The notes under the pieces are model-generated. The model was not told where the DNA came from, did no database searches, and saw only the letters and a program-made list of their open reading frames with translations. From NCBI RefSeq assembly GCF_004402695.1, contig NZ_SOFL01000040.1, positions 34,768 through 98,767 of the forward strand: DNA of 64,000 nt, written 5' to 3'. Made by a program: the position numbers and the translations under genes. The stretch's first letter is position 1; each line of letters opens with the position of its first letter. The stretch comes from Cryobacterium adonitolivorans. Lineage in GTDB: Bacteria > Actinomycetota > Actinomycetes > Actinomycetales > Microbacteriaceae. Positions 1 through 7,237 of the stretch are shown here, piece by piece.

Positions 1-1
1 G

Positions 2-283
2 ATGAAGCGGGCCTCCGGCCAGCTCTCCGGCGCATCCGCCCTGGCCCTCGAAGACTCCGACACCCGGATGTCCAGGCTCGGCCGTTCCGAGATCACGCTG
101 GGGGAGTTCGTCGACCTCGACGAGGCCCTGCGACGACTTGCGCTGGTCACCGCGGACGACGTGCAGCAGCTGGCGGCGGACATGGTCTCCCGGCCGTTCT
201 CCGTGGCCGCCGTCGGCGCCCTCGAGGAGGACGCCTTCGACGCCGTGCTGTCTCGCCGAACGGTGCCCCAACCGCCGAGCTGA
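2..283 (+). CDS. M16 family zinc metallopeptidase, C-terminal fragment
   Basis: The open frame runs in from the left edge, so only the last 93 codons are present and the ATG at position 2 is probably an internal methionine. The residues GQLSGASALALEDSDTRMSRLG followed by a helical stretch with VTADDVQQLAADM match the last domain of actinobacterial M16 (insulinase/processing-peptidase) proteins; the zinc-binding HxxEH motif lies in the missing N-terminal half. In mycobacteria a PepR-type M16 peptidase sits in the same neighbourhood as dapB, which supports the call. Substrate cannot be predicted. Confidence 0.8.
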   Translation: MKRASGQLSGASALALEDSDTRMSRLGRSEITLGEFVDLDEALRRLALVTADDVQQLAADMVSRPFSVAAVGALEEDAFDAVLSRRTVPQPPS

Positions 284-339
284 CCTCATCTTCACCGCGA
301 GCCCCAGGCTCGACATTCCCCGACACAACCGAAAGGGCG

Positions 340-945
340 ATGATGCCCCAATACCTCTACCTCGTGCGACACGGCGAACAGCAGGATGCCGAATACGGCC
401 TGCCGGACGGCCCGCTGTCGCCGCGGGGCAAGCGTCAGGCGCACCTCATCGCCGAACGCCTGGGCGGGGTGCCGTTCACCGGCGCCTGGCATTCGCCGCT
501 GCAGCGCGCCGCGGAGACGGCCGCCATCATCGCCGAACGGCTGCCGTCGCTCACCTCCGAGCCATCACCGTTGCTGTTCGACTGTGTTCCCTCCGGCCGG
601 GCGCCGGAAATGCCCAAGGCGTACGCGCCGTTCTTCAACTCCGTCAGCGAGGAGACCATCGAGGCCGGCCGCGCCCAGATGGAGGACGCCGTCGCCGAGT
701 TCCTGCACCCGCACCGCGGCCCCAGACACGACCTGCTGATCACCCACAACTTCGTGATCGCCTGGTTCGTCCGTGAGGTGCTCGGCGCCCCGGACTGGCG
801 CTGGATCAGCATCAACCAGGCCCACTGCGGCCTCACCGTGCTGCAGCAAAAGCCCGGCCGGCCGTGGTCGCTGGTCACCCACAACGACCTCGGCCACCTG
901 CCGGTGGAGCTGCGCACCGGCCTGCCCGACCCGCTGCTGTTCTAA
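340..945 (+). CDS. Histidine phosphatase (phosphoglycerate-mutase-like) family protein
   Basis: 201 residues. The N-terminal LYLVRHGEQ carries the RHG signature whose histidine is phosphorylated in this superfamily, and LSPRGKRQA follows as usual. A second catalytic histidine is likely in the LLITHNFVIAWFV stretch near residue 136. The family covers phosphosugar and small-molecule phosphatases as well as mutases; nothing here fixes the substrate. Two ATG codons stand in tandem at 340 and 343, preceded by a purine run (GAAAGGG) about 6 nt upstream. The gene stands alone, in the same direction as the peptidase fragment before it and convergent with the NTF2-like gene after it. Confidence 0.85.
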   Translation: MMPQYLYLVRHGEQQDAEYGLPDGPLSPRGKRQAHLIAERLGGVPFTGAWHSPLQRAAETAAIIAERLPSLTSEPSPLLFDCVPSGRAPEMPKAYAPFFNSVSEETIEAGRAQMEDAVAEFLHPHRGPRHDLLITHNFVIAWFVREVLGAPDWRWISINQAHCGLTVLQQKPGRPWSLVTHNDLGHLPVELRTGLPDPLLF

Positions 946-976
946 ACCGCGAGGGTGCCCGCACCGCCGGGGCGCG

Positions 977-1351
977 CTAGTCGAGGATCTTCCAGAAGGA
1001 ATCCTTGCGGCGAATCTTTCCTTCAGAATCGAATTCGAGCAGGTCCACTCCGCGCACCTCGAGCCGCTGGCCGGACACTGACGTGCCGGTCAGCGTCCAC
1101 TCGGAGACACCGAGCTCATTCCCGCACACCCAGTGCCGGTCGTCGCCGTAATGCACGTCGGGGATGCCTGTGAATCGCGTCGCGAGCCCGGCCCGCACGT
1201 CAGCCTTGCCCCGGTAGTGATCGCCGCGAGGCTTCGCACCCCGGGGCATGTAGAAGACGCAGTCGTCGGCGAAATAGCCCATGATGGCGTCCAGGTCGTG
1301 GTTGTTGAACGCCGCCAGGAACCCGGCCAGCGTGTCACGTGTAACGGTCAT
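977..1351 (-). CDS. Nuclear transport factor 2 (SnoaL-like) family protein
   Basis: 124 residues forming one compact alpha+beta cone domain. LAGFLAAFNNHDLDAIMGYFADDCVFYMPRG near the start is the characteristic NTF2/SnoaL opening helix and strand, and the C-terminal half (VRGVDLLEFDSEGKIRRKDSFWKI) gives the expected antiparallel strands. Members are small binding or isomerase-type enzymes, so the function is open. The start is well supported: a strong AGGAGG lies a few bases upstream on the minus strand (about 1358-1366). Confidence 0.8.
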   Translation of the reverse strand: MTVTRDTLAGFLAAFNNHDLDAIMGYFADDCVFYMPRGAKPRGDHYRGKADVRAGLATRFTGIPDVHYGDDRHWVCGNELGVSEWTLTGTSVSGQRLEVRGVDLLEFDSEGKIRRKDSFWKILD

Positions 1352-1413
1352 GGCGACCGACCTCCTCCTGCGCTCCCGCGCCGCATGCTGTGAGAGTAGC
1401 CAGCATCGAGGGG

Positions 1414-1905
1414 TCAGGGGGTCGGTGCGAGTATCTTCCGGTACCAGTTCGTGGCGTTCGGATTGTCGTTGTACGGCGGCACATCCTCATACCCGGAGCG
1501 TTGGTACAGCGCACCGGCCGCCTCGAGGCTCGAGTTCGTGTCGAGCACCATCTCCGTGGCGCCGAACTGCCTGGCCCGCTTTTCAAGCTCGGCGAGCAGC
1601 AGGGTGCCCCAGCCGAGGCCGCGCACCTGCGGCTGCAGCCAGAGGTGCTTCGCCTCGAACCGCACCGCACCATCCGCACCGTCGTCGATGCGCCGGATGC
1701 CGCCGCAGCCCACGAAGGTGCGGGAGCCCGGTGCTTCGCTCACGAGCAGGAACTGGCCGCGCGGCGGGACGAACTGCTCGGGAGTCGGGAAGGTGGTGCG
1801 GTAGCCGCCGGCGTTGGGGAATGTGGACGCGCGATCGCTGAAGTACTGGGTGAGCAGGGTGATGGACCCCGCATCCGTGACGGAGACCGCAGTGAATTCG
1901 GGCAT
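1414..1905 (-). CDS. GNAT family N-acetyltransferase
   Basis: 163 residues. The acetyl-CoA binding motif A is visible as LQPQVRGLGWGTLLLAELE (Q-x-x-R-G-x-G-x-G/T), with the later LYQRSGYEDV typical of the domain's last helix and strand. The frame stays open far upstream, but the ATG at 1905 is chosen because a TACCCT -10 hexamer ends exactly 7 nt before it, so the mRNA is probably leaderless. The extra upstream residues would be translated from the antisense of dapB. Substrate is unknown. The gene is divergent from dapB, with 60 bp between the two start codons. Confidence 0.85.
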   Translation of the reverse strand: MPEFTAVSVTDAGSITLLTQYFSDRASTFPNAGGYRTTFPTPEQFVPPRGQFLLVSEAPGSRTFVGCGGIRRIDDGADGAVRFEAKHLWLQPQVRGLGWGTLLLAELEKRARQFGATEMVLDTNSSLEAAGALYQRSGYEDVPPYNDNPNATNWYRKILAPTP

Positions 1906-1911
1906 GCCCCT

Positions 1912-1917
1912 AGGGTA
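1912..1917 (-). promoter_or_regulatory. -10 element of leaderless GNAT gene
   Basis: TACCCT on the minus strand ends 7 nt before the ATG at 1905, which places the predicted transcription start on the first base of the codon. No good -35 is visible. Confidence 0.5.
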
Positions 1918-1953
1918 CGTGCCTCGGTGCCGGGGGCAACCGCCACCGCTTGG

Positions 1954-1959
1954 TAGATT
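1954..1959 (+). promoter_or_regulatory. -10 element of leaderless dapB
   Basis: TAGATT ends 7 nt before the dapB ATG, so the transcript should begin at or next to the start codon; there is no Shine-Dalgarno sequence. The -35 region is not recognisable. Confidence 0.55.
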
Positions 1960-1965
1960 GGCAAC

Positions 1966-2781
1966 ATGACAACACGGGTGGCCATCGTCGGCGCAACGGG
2001 CAAGATGGGCCGCCTGGTCGGCGGCCTGGTCGAGAACACACCGGGGTATGAGGTGGTCGCCCGGCTCAATTCCGCCAGCGAACTGTCCGAGATGCTCGGC
2101 GCCGATGTGGCGGTCGACCTCACCGTGCCGGCGGTCAGCCAGGGCGTCGTCGACTTCGCCATCGACAACGGCATCCGGGTGCTCGTCGGCACCTCCGGCT
2201 GGTCCCAGGCCCGCGTCGACGCCCTCGGACACAAGCTCAAGGGCCGCACGGATGTCGGCGCCGTGATCATCCCCAATTTCTCGCTCGGCTCGGTGCTCGG
2301 CACGGCCTTCGCGGCCCTCGCCGCCCGATTCTTCGACTCCATCGAGATCGTCGAGGCGCACCAGGCCGGCAAGATCGACTCCCCGTCGGGAACCGCCGTG
2401 CGCACGGCCGAGCTCATGGCCGCCGCCCGCGCCGGCCTCGGCCCGGTCGCCGCCCCGCACGTCGACCAGCGTGCCCGCGGCCAGCAGATCGCCACGGTTC
2501 CGGTGCACAGCCTGCGCCTGGCCGGCGTGCTGGCCCGCCAGGACGTGATCTTCGGCGGCTCGGGGGAGACCCTCACGATCACCCACAACACGCTCTCCGC
2601 CGAGGCCTACGAGCGCGGCATCCTGGTCGCCCTGGCCGCCGCACGCGACTGCGTCGGTGTGACCGTCGGGCTCGACCAGCTGATCGACCTGGGGCTCACC
2701 GGTGAGGTGCTCGAGCCCGCCGCGGAGCCCGCCGGGCCCGCCGCCGGGCCCGAAGCCGCCGAGATGGAGCCCGGCGAATGA
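1966..2781 (+). CDS. dapB: 4-hydroxy-tetrahydrodipicolinate reductase
   Basis: 271 residues. Catalyses the NAD(P)H-dependent reduction step of the diaminopimelate/lysine pathway in the cytoplasm. VAIVGATGKMG at residues 5-15 is the dinucleotide-binding glycine loop, and the family signature is read as EAHQAGKIDSPSGTA near residue 130, with the catalytic lysine and the DSPSGTA substrate loop. The actinobacterial enzyme is usually about 245 residues; here a low-complexity Ala/Pro/Glu tail (from about residue 247) extends it. The TPR gene overlaps its stop by ATGA. dapA and dapF are in the same window, so three pathway genes lie within 23 kb. Confidence 0.95.
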   Translation: MTTRVAIVGATGKMGRLVGGLVENTPGYEVVARLNSASELSEMLGADVAVDLTVPAVSQGVVDFAIDNGIRVLVGTSGWSQARVDALGHKLKGRTDVGAVIIPNFSLGSVLGTAFAALAARFFDSIEIVEAHQAGKIDSPSGTAVRTAELMAAARAGLGPVAAPHVDQRARGQQIATVPVHSLRLAGVLARQDVIFGGSGETLTITHNTLSAEAYERGILVALAAARDCVGVTVGLDQLIDLGLTGEVLEPAAEPAGPAAGPEAAEMEPGE

Positions 2782-3221
2782 AGGGCCGCATCGCCGTCGT
2801 CGTGATGGCGCTCCTGCTCGTCTTCTACCTGGTTCTCGTCGGCTGGCGCGCCGTGCTCTTCGTTCAGAGCGGTGACCCCGTCGGCATCCTCATCGGCGTT
2901 GCGCTCATCGTGCTGCCGCTGATCGGCGCCTGGGCGCTGGTGCGCGAGATCAACTTCGGCGTCCACTGCGAACGACTGGTCAAGCAGCTCGACGCCGAGG
3001 GTGCCCTGCCCGTCAACGACCTGCCCAGCCGCCCGAGCGGCCGTCCCTACCGCGAAGCGGCCGACGCGCAATTCCCGCAGTACCGAGAGGCCGTGGATGC
3101 CGCGCCGAAAGACTGGCGGGCCTGGTTCCGCCTCGGCCTGGCCTATGACGCGTCGGGCGACCGCCGTCGCGCCCGCTCCGCCCTCCGCACCGCGATGGCC
3201 CTGGAGAAGTCCGCCGCCTGA
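2778..3221 (+). CDS. Small membrane protein with a C-terminal TPR-like helix pair
   Basis: 147 residues. Two hydrophobic segments (about residues 5-25 and 36-56) precede a cytoplasmic-looking tail in which AAPKDWRAWFRLGLAYDASGDRRRARSALRTAMALE forms one tetratricopeptide repeat. It overlaps the dapB stop codon by four bases, implying translational coupling. No catalytic motif is seen. This dapB-adjacent protein resembles the conserved hypothetical proteins often found there in Microbacteriaceae; its role is unknown, with a scaffolding function the likeliest inference. Confidence 0.75.
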   Translation: MKGRIAVVVMALLLVFYLVLVGWRAVLFVQSGDPVGILIGVALIVLPLIGAWALVREINFGVHCERLVKQLDAEGALPVNDLPSRPSGRPYREAADAQFPQYREAVDAAPKDWRAWFRLGLAYDASGDRRRARSALRTAMALEKSAA

Positions 3222-3246
3222 GCCGCCCGCGTGCGCGCCGGCGTGC

Positions 3247-3390
3247 CCAGGTGCGCGAGCCGCTGCCCGGGTCCCGGAGCCGCTTTGCGGGTGCCGCGCC
3301 GTCATGCGGGTGCCGCGCCGCTATGCGGGTGGCGCGCCGTTATGCGGGTGCCGCGCCTTTATGCGGGTGGCGCGCCACCCGCACAACGGC
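3247..3390. repeat. 19-bp tandem repeat array ending in a palindrome
   Basis: Copies of a 19-bp unit begin at 3285, 3304, 3323, 3342 and 3361 (consensus ATGCGGGTGCCGCGCC plus three variable bases), with two degenerate copies upstream from about 3247. The last copy runs into a perfect 20-bp palindrome, 3363-3382, centred on GGCGCGCC. The array fills the gap between the TPR gene and the convergent AbiEi-like gene. The same unit recurs beyond that gene at 4593-4643. Confidence 0.85.
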
Positions 3391-3464
3391 GCCTGCCCCG
3401 CATACCTCGAGTTGCCCACCTCGCGGCCGGCAGCTCCGCGCCACATCGCGCCGCCGCGCCCCGC

Positions 3465-4445
3465 TCAGCGCTCGGCCAGCCGGGGGCGCCCCGGGGCCAG
3501 GCCCAGGTGTGCCAGCCGCGCCGTCAACCGCGGCACGCTCATCCCAGTGGCGTGGTCCCAGCGAACGAAGCCGCGCACCTGCAACCGAATGGCATCCTCG
3601 CGCAGCTTTTCCTCGTAGACCACCTCCGCCGGTGTACGCCCGGCGAGCATCGCGGGGTTGAAGTACTTCACCCGGCCGTCGCTCTCACCCACCCCACGCA
3701 GGTAGCGCCAGAAGAAGTCGGCGAAGACGGTGCGGTCCTCGATCACGAACGGATGCTGCAGCTCCGGTTCGGGCAGCCCGGCCAGCGCGATCGTCACGCG
3801 ACTGCCCGACTCGTCGGGGGAGCCCGACAGAGGCGTGGCGAAGTCGATCACCGTACGGGCCCGCACCGAGCCGTGGAATGGCAGCATCCGGTGCCACGTT
3901 TCGAGGAGGGTTGTCCGGTCGGTGAGCGGCGGGGTGCGACCTGTCCGGTCCACTGCCAGAGCCCGATCGGCCGCGGCGACCGCCGACCGGAGGTCCACGA
4001 TCGTCGCGAGCTCGACGACGGTGCGGGCTACCGAGGTGACGAGCACTCCGTCTTTCATCTGCACATCGCGGGCGTCGAATCCCACCGTGTGCTTGCGGAT
4101 GCCCGGTTCCGAGCGGCCCCCGGCTGCCCTTTGGTCGAGGAAGTGAATATCATCGGGCCACGGTGCCAGCAGCGGCAGCTGCCAGAGCACCGCGGCAGAC
4201 TGGTGGGAGAGCGGCAGCGCGCCTCCTCGGGCCAGCGAGGCCGCCCGCACCCTCAGCGCATACCGCTGGTCGCGGTCCAGGCCGGCCCAAACCGCTGCCG
4301 GGCAGTACTGTCCCCAGCCGATGCGGTGCAGGTAGCCGCGCTCGGCACCGCGTCGAAGGCGAAGGTCGGCGCCGAGGGCGCGCCGGTAGTCGGCGGCCAG
4401 GAGCACCTCGGGTGGAAAGGACGGCTGTTCTCGAGGAACGTTCAT
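3465..4445 (-). CDS. AbiEi-antitoxin-like / conserved hypothetical protein
   Basis: 326 residues. The central part (about residues 60-160: ALRVRAASLARGGALPLSHQSAAVLW, then GVLVTSVARTVVELATI) resembles the AbiEi_4/abortive-infection antitoxin-type proteins that are common singletons in Actinobacteria, and the C-terminal half (VFADFFWRYLRGVGESDGRVKY) looks like a degenerate DUF559/endonuclease-type fold. No AbiEii nucleotidyltransferase toxin is adjacent, so it is an orphan if the relation is real. The ATG at 4445 is chosen because codons further upstream are Arg/Gly/Pro-rich and run into repeats. Both flanks carry the 19-bp repeat family. Confidence 0.55.
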   Translation of the reverse strand: MNVPREQPSFPPEVLLAADYRRALGADLRLRRGAERGYLHRIGWGQYCPAAVWAGLDRDQRYALRVRAASLARGGALPLSHQSAAVLWQLPLLAPWPDDIHFLDQRAAGGRSEPGIRKHTVGFDARDVQMKDGVLVTSVARTVVELATIVDLRSAVAAADRALAVDRTGRTPPLTDRTTLLETWHRMLPFHGSVRARTVIDFATPLSGSPDESGSRVTIALAGLPEPELQHPFVIEDRTVFADFFWRYLRGVGESDGRVKYFNPAMLAGRTPAEVVYEEKLREDAIRLQVRGFVRWDHATGMSVPRLTARLAHLGLAPGRPRLAER

Positions 4446-4592
4446 CGAATGAGTCTCGGCGCGAGGTGCCGCGGCTGCGGTTACCGCACCGGGTCCGTCC
4501 CAAACACCGGGCCGGAGCCCCTGTGGAGGACCGCCCAACCGAGCAGCGTGCGCGGGCCCAGCCGCTGCGTGGCGCGGCCATGCCGCCCCGAA

Positions 4593-4662
4593 ATGCGGGC
4601 CAGGCGCCGTTATGCGGGTGGCGCGCCACCCGCATAACGGCGCGTTCCCCGCATAACGGGAT
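4593..4662. repeat. 19-bp repeats with a perfect 40-bp palindrome
   Basis: Two 19-bp units start at 4593 and 4612. The second unit and its mirror image make a perfect 40-bp palindrome at 4604-4643 (arms GCGCCGTTATGCGGGTGGCG, centre 4623/4624). A further inverted fragment, CCCCGCATAACGGG, follows. This is the same sequence family as 3285-3390 on the far side of the AbiEi-like gene. The rest of the gap 4446-4741 shows no gene-like feature. Confidence 0.85.
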
Positions 4663-4741
4663 GTGGTGCGCCGGATGCCTCGGCGTGGCCCACGCGGCAC
4701 CGCGCGCACCGCACCGCACCGCGCACCGCGCCCCTAGGGGC

Positions 4742-5626
4742 CTAGCGCAGCATCCAAGTGACCGCTTCGGCGGCAGTGCGGTGGGTGAAGCGGAACCCGT
4801 CGGCCTGAAGCTTCGCCGAGCTCACCCGCTGGTCGGCGAGCAGCAGCTGCCTGGCGGCATCCTGCAGCACGAGCGTGAGCACCATCTCGGGCACCGGAAG
4901 GAAGTACGGCCGGCGCAGCGCCGAGGCCACGGCCCGGATCACGTCGCTGGCGGTCGCCGGGGTGGGGCCGGTGAGGTTCACCGGGCCGCTCAGCTCCGAC
5001 GTGAGCAGGTGCACGATCGCGGCGGCCTCGTCGTGCAGGCTCACCCACGGCCACAGCTGGCTGCCACGCCCGAGCGGCCCGGCGAGGCCGAGGCGCACGA
5101 TCGGCATCAGGGGCTTCAGCGCGCCGCCCTTGGCGAGCACCAGGCCGGTGCGCAGCATCACCACCCGGGTGCCTTCAGGGGCCAGACGGGCCTCCGCCTC
5201 CCAGGCCGTGACGACGGTCGCGAGAAAGTCGGAGCCCGGTGCGGACTCCTCGGTGAGTTCCTCGCCGGGCCGATTGCCGTAGATCCCCACGGCGGACGCG
5301 TTCAGCAGCACGGTCGGCGGCGTGCCGGCCCGGCGCATGGCGTCGGTGAGGGTGCGCGCGGCCTGCACACGCGATTCCATGATCTGGCGCCGGTAGGACT
5401 TCGTCCAGGGCAACCGCCCGATCGAGGCCCCGGACAGGTTGATTACCGCATCCACGCCGTCGAGCGCGGCGGGATCGAGGGTCAGCGTCGCCGGGTCCCA
5501 GCGAATCTCCGACCTGGACCGCGGCGGGCGCCGGACGAGGCGCAGCACGGTGTGCCCGGCAGCTTCCAGCTGGCGGGTCAGTTCGCTACCGATGAGCCCG
5601 GAAGCTCCGGAGATGAGTACGCGCAT
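4742..5626 (-). CDS. TIGR01777 family NAD(P)-binding epimerase-like protein
   Basis: 294 residues. The N-terminal MRVLISGASGLIGSELTRQL is a Rossmann GxxGxxG motif of the extended short-chain dehydrogenase/epimerase class. GVDAVINLSGASIGRLPW, the LNASAVGIYGNR stretch with the catalytic-type tyrosine, and the C-terminal DUF1731-like region (FLPVPEMVLTLVLQDAARQLLLADQRVSSAKL) identify the YfcH/TIGR01777 group. The physiological substrate is not established for the family. It lies 18 bp behind the OsmC gene on the same strand and is probably co-transcribed with it. Confidence 0.88.
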   Translation of the reverse strand: MRVLISGASGLIGSELTRQLEAAGHTVLRLVRRPPRSRSEIRWDPATLTLDPAALDGVDAVINLSGASIGRLPWTKSYRRQIMESRVQAARTLTDAMRRAGTPPTVLLNASAVGIYGNRPGEELTEESAPGSDFLATVVTAWEAEARLAPEGTRVVMLRTGLVLAKGGALKPLMPIVRLGLAGPLGRGSQLWPWVSLHDEAAAIVHLLTSELSGPVNLTGPTPATASDVIRAVASALRRPYFLPVPEMVLTLVLQDAARQLLLADQRVSSAKLQADGFRFTHRTAAEAVTWMLR

Positions 5627-5644
5627 GGGGTTGCCGACCGCCCC

Positions 5645-6070
5645 TCAGGCCAGCTCGGCTTCGATGGTGATCGGGATGCCCGCCAATGCCTGCGAGATCG
5701 GGCAGTTCACCTTCGCGTCCTGCGCGAAGGCCTCGAACTCCTCCTCGGTGACGCCGGGAACGTTGGCGCTGACGAGCAGGTGGCTGCCGGTGACGCCGGT
5801 TCCGGCGACGAAGGTGACCGCCGCGGTGGTCTGGATATTCGTGGGGGTGTGCCCTGCGTCGGCCAGGATCTTGGCCAGCGCCATCGAGAAGCAGGATGCG
5901 TGCGCCGCGCCCAGCAACTCCTCCGGGTTGGTCATGTTGGCGGTGCCTTCGGCCCTGGCCTTCCAGTTCACCGGGAACGACCCGTTATGCGAGGAATCGA
6001 GCGTGACGGTGCCGGATCCCGTCATCAGGTCGCCGGTCCATACGGTGGTTGCTTCGCTGGTCAGGGCCAT
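5645..6070 (-). CDS. OsmC family peroxiredoxin (first copy)
   Basis: 141 residues. OsmC/Ohr proteins reduce organic hydroperoxides using two cysteines. Here they are in AAHASCFSMALAKIL (about residue 60) and AKVNCPISQAL (about residue 125), with the N-terminal catalytic arginine in WKARAEG. Length and motifs match OsmC rather than the Ohr subgroup. The start is supported by AGGAGG just upstream on the minus strand. It heads a two-gene unit with the epimerase-like gene. A second, clearly related OsmC lies at 60116-60556. Confidence 0.92.
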   Translation of the reverse strand: MALTSEATTVWTGDLMTGSGTVTLDSSHNGSFPVNWKARAEGTANMTNPEELLGAAHASCFSMALAKILADAGHTPTNIQTTAAVTFVAGTGVTGSHLLVSANVPGVTEEEFEAFAQDAKVNCPISQALAGIPITIEAELA

Positions 6071-6168
6071 GGTGATACCTCCTGGAAGTGGAGCACCAGC
6101 CTATCCGCCGGGCCTGGACTGTTCACAGGAAATCCCCGAGCGAACGGCAAGGTGGCAACGCCCGCCGG

Positions 6169-6654
6169 TCAGGGCGCCGCCGGGCTGCGACCGAGGACCC
6201 CGGCTCGCACCAGCAAAAGGTACAGCTGGCAGCCCAGGCAGTAGTCGAAGGCGGCATTCAGGAAAGCCGCAACGAACGCGGCCGCAGCCGCGATGGGCAC
6301 GGCCGCGGTCACCCCGGCCAGGCCGAGCACCACCCCGATCAGGGCGACCAGCAGGCCGACACCCTGGGCGAAGGTGGGCGGCGCCGGGTCTTCGAGTTCG
6401 GCCGGCGGGCCGAGCCGCGGGCGCACGAGAGTCTTGTAGAGCAGCCCGTACGGATGCCGGGCGACGCTCGCGAGGGCGCCCCAGGCGAACACCGCGGTCT
6501 GCGCGGCGAGCAGCGCCAGGGCAACACCGGATGCCCCGACCAGCGCGAGGAAGATCACCGCGAGCAGCACGACGGCCGTGACGGCCGCACCGAACCGGGG
6601 GCCGCGGGGGTCGATACCCGCCCGCTTCGGGGCGGCGGGGCCTGGTCGGGTCAT
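6169..6654 (-). CDS. DUF4395 integral membrane protein
   Basis: 161 residues with about four hydrophobic helices (near 22-42, 43-62, 97-118 and 119-140). The family hallmarks are visible: the DPRGPRFGAAV start, the ARHPYGLLYKTLVRPRLGPP loop, and a C-terminal DYCLGCQLY with a CxxC pair. It overlaps the thioredoxin-like gene by ATGA, so the two are translationally coupled. DUF4395 proteins recurrently neighbour thioredoxins; an electron-relay or disulfide role is inference. The ATG at 6654 is used; longer readings upstream are antisense artefacts. Confidence 0.85.
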   Translation of the reverse strand: MTRPGPAAPKRAGIDPRGPRFGAAVTAVVLLAVIFLALVGASGVALALLAAQTAVFAWGALASVARHPYGLLYKTLVRPRLGPPAELEDPAPPTFAQGVGLLVALIGVVLGLAGVTAAVPIAAAAAFVAAFLNAAFDYCLGCQLYLLLVRAGVLGRSPAAP

Positions 6655-7124
6655 GGGAACTCCTGAACGTCGAGGGCAAGGTCGTCGAGGTGGGCATGCA
6701 GTGCCGCCCGGTTCGGCACGCCGCCCACGCGGGCGCGCACCCGGCCGGCCCGGTCGAGCACCAGGGTGGTGGGCGTCTGCAGAACGTTGAACCGCCGGGC
6801 GAGGTCGGCGCGATGGGTGAGGTCCACGTCCACGTGCCGCACGCCGATGCGGGCATCCGCCACCTGGCCCAGCAGCACGCTCGTGCCGGGGCAACGGGCG
6901 CAGAACTCGGTGGAGAACTGCAACAGCGTCGCCTCGGAGCCGAAGACCGGCGGGGAACTCGACGCGGACAGGCCCAGTTGCGCGGCCGTGACGACATCCG
7001 CCGAGTCGTCAGAGACCGAGACCGAGACCGAGACCCGGCCCTGCCGACGGCGCCAGACCAGTCCAAGCACCGTGGTCAGCGCGACCAAAAGCACCAGGAC
7101 AAGCATGGCGGCGGCGGGATTCAT
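6651..7124 (-). CDS. Membrane-anchored thioredoxin-like protein
   Basis: 157 residues. One N-terminal hydrophobic segment (residues 5-23, MLVLVLLVALTTVLGLVW) anchors the protein with the rest probably outside the membrane. The thioredoxin domain begins near residue 60, with the redox pair in FSTEFCARCPG and the cis-proline region in NVLQTPTTLVLD. A short Val-Ser repeat follows the anchor. TAGCCT ends 8 nt before the start codon, so transcription is probably leaderless. It is coupled to the DUF4395 gene, suggesting a thiol-disulfide pair at the membrane. Confidence 0.88.
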   Translation of the reverse strand: MNPAAAMLVLVLLVALTTVLGLVWRRRQGRVSVSVSVSDDSADVVTAAQLGLSASSSPPVFGSEATLLQFSTEFCARCPGTSVLLGQVADARIGVRHVDVDLTHRADLARRFNVLQTPTTLVLDRAGRVRARVGGVPNRAALHAHLDDLALDVQEFP

Positions 7125-7131
7125 GAAGGCG

Positions 7132-7137
7132 AGGCTA
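7132..7137 (-). promoter_or_regulatory. -10 element of leaderless thioredoxin/DUF4395 operon
   Basis: TAGCCT on the minus strand ends 8 nt before the ATG at 7124. No ribosome-binding site intervenes. Confidence 0.45.
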
Positions 7138-7224
7138 CGCTGCGGCGGCCCTCAGACGCCCCGTATGACGGCAGATGACGCGCGAGAGGCCCGGCGTGAA
7201 GGCGCGAGAGGGCGCGCTAGACGA

Positions 7225-7230
7225 TACCCT
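7225..7230 (+). promoter_or_regulatory. -10 element of leaderless dapA
   Basis: TACCCT ends 8 nt before the GTG start at 7238; the intervening bases contain no Shine-Dalgarno sequence. Confidence 0.45.
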
Positions 7231-7237
7231 GTAAACC

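Noticed and set aside
3465..4445. Complete AbiE toxin-antitoxin system
   Set aside because: No nucleotidyltransferase (AbiEii) gene is adjacent on either side, so an intact pair is not supported.
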